Positions 63,963 to 64,000 of a stretch of 64,000 nucleotides of DNA are shown here, piece after piece (position 1 is the stretch's first letter; each line of letters begins with the position of its first letter). The position numbers and the translations under genes are program-made. The DNA is from CTSoil-043 sp963821235 (lineage in GTDB: Bacteria > Chloroflexota > Limnocylindria > Limnocylindrales > CSP1-4). The notes below the pieces were generated by a model. That model had not been told where the DNA came from, made no database searches, and saw only the letters and a list, made by a program, of their open reading frames with translations. The stretch is taken from positions 1,178,001 through 1,242,000 of the forward strand of contig CAWGCS010000001.1 in assembly GCA_963821235.1 (NCBI GenBank), in the 5' to 3' direction.

Positions 63963-64000
63963 GCGCTTCGGTCGCTCGCGTCGGTCAGGCCCTCCGTGTC
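63959..64000 (+). CDS. Start of a further gene, cut by window edge
   Basis: ATG 63959 overlaps the glycosyltransferase stop as ATGA, and the frame MSASVARVGQALRV is open to the edge. Only 14 codons are visible, so no function can be given; position suggests another polysaccharide gene. Confidence 0.5.
   Translation, partial: MSASVARVGQALRV

Overview
The window is bacterial chromosomal DNA of very high GC content, densely packed with genes and with no phage, transposon, CRISPR or RNA-operon signature. Gene content (class I IlvC, LeuA plus a CimA-type enzyme, tandem FabF, a MarP-like protease, an F420/LLM-type oxidoreductase, LysM protein with a Cys-rich head) and the frequent placement of a TAnnnT -10 box directly in front of start codons (leaderless mRNAs) suit a high-GC Chloroflexota lineage (Limnocylindria-like) or, less likely, an Actinomycetota relative. 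This placement is inference from style and content; no marker gene in the window settles it.

Layout. 0-4 kb: end of an unknown gene, an O6-alkylguanine-DNA alkyltransferase and a divergent copper P-type ATPase with an added C-terminal extracytoplasmic domain. 4-10 kb: a leftward run fabD-fabF-fabF-membrane protein-cysS, divergent from a MarR regulator. 10.6-11.4 kb: a yybP-ykoY (Mn2+) riboswitch in front of a GDT1/TMEM165-type Mn2+ exporter. 11.4-16 kb: leftward, ATGA-coupled ilvD-LLM oxidoreductase-small membrane protein-M20 peptidase. 16-21 kb: MarP-like protease, KDPG/KHG aldolase, S9 peptidase and a broken GNAT acetyltransferase. 21-25 kb: leuCD and an M28 lipoprotein peptidase. 25-27.6 kb: MMPL exporter.

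27.6-37.6 kb is the centrepiece: promoter, a leader ORF with a dense Leu/Ile codon run, a terminator hairpin, then ilvB-ilvN-ilvC-leuA-leuB (every junction overlapping), cimA, a free-standing LeuA-type allosteric domain and pheA. With ilvD and leuCD elsewhere in the window this gives nearly the whole isoleucine/valine/leucine pathway except the aminotransferase.

37.7-46.2 kb: HerA-like ATPase, PPK2-type polyphosphate kinase, an aldehyde dehydrogenase with a SHOCT protein, a GerMN lipoprotein, AlkA-like glycosylase, YhdH-like reductase, two small overlapping ORFs and a VanZ-like protein. 46.4 kb to the end is a surface-polysaccharide locus: class III aminotransferase, PglC-type sugar-phosphate transferase, DegT aminotransferase, CapD/FlaA1 4,6-dehydratase, LysM protein, Wzz/tyrosine-kinase fusion, deacetylase-like protein, three glycosyltransferases, an acyltransferase, a UDP-sugar epimerase, a Wzx flippase and a secreted beta-helix protein. 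Together they would make an amino-/deoxy-sugar-primed glycan, flip it and control its length.

Main points for a second look: the ilv-leu attenuator, the Mn2+ riboswitch, the leaderless-promoter pattern (used here to choose starts), the copper ATPase fusion and operator-like palindrome, the stand-alone LeuA regulatory domain, a FabT-like regulator/operator arrangement, and a GNAT gene with a single in-frame stop.
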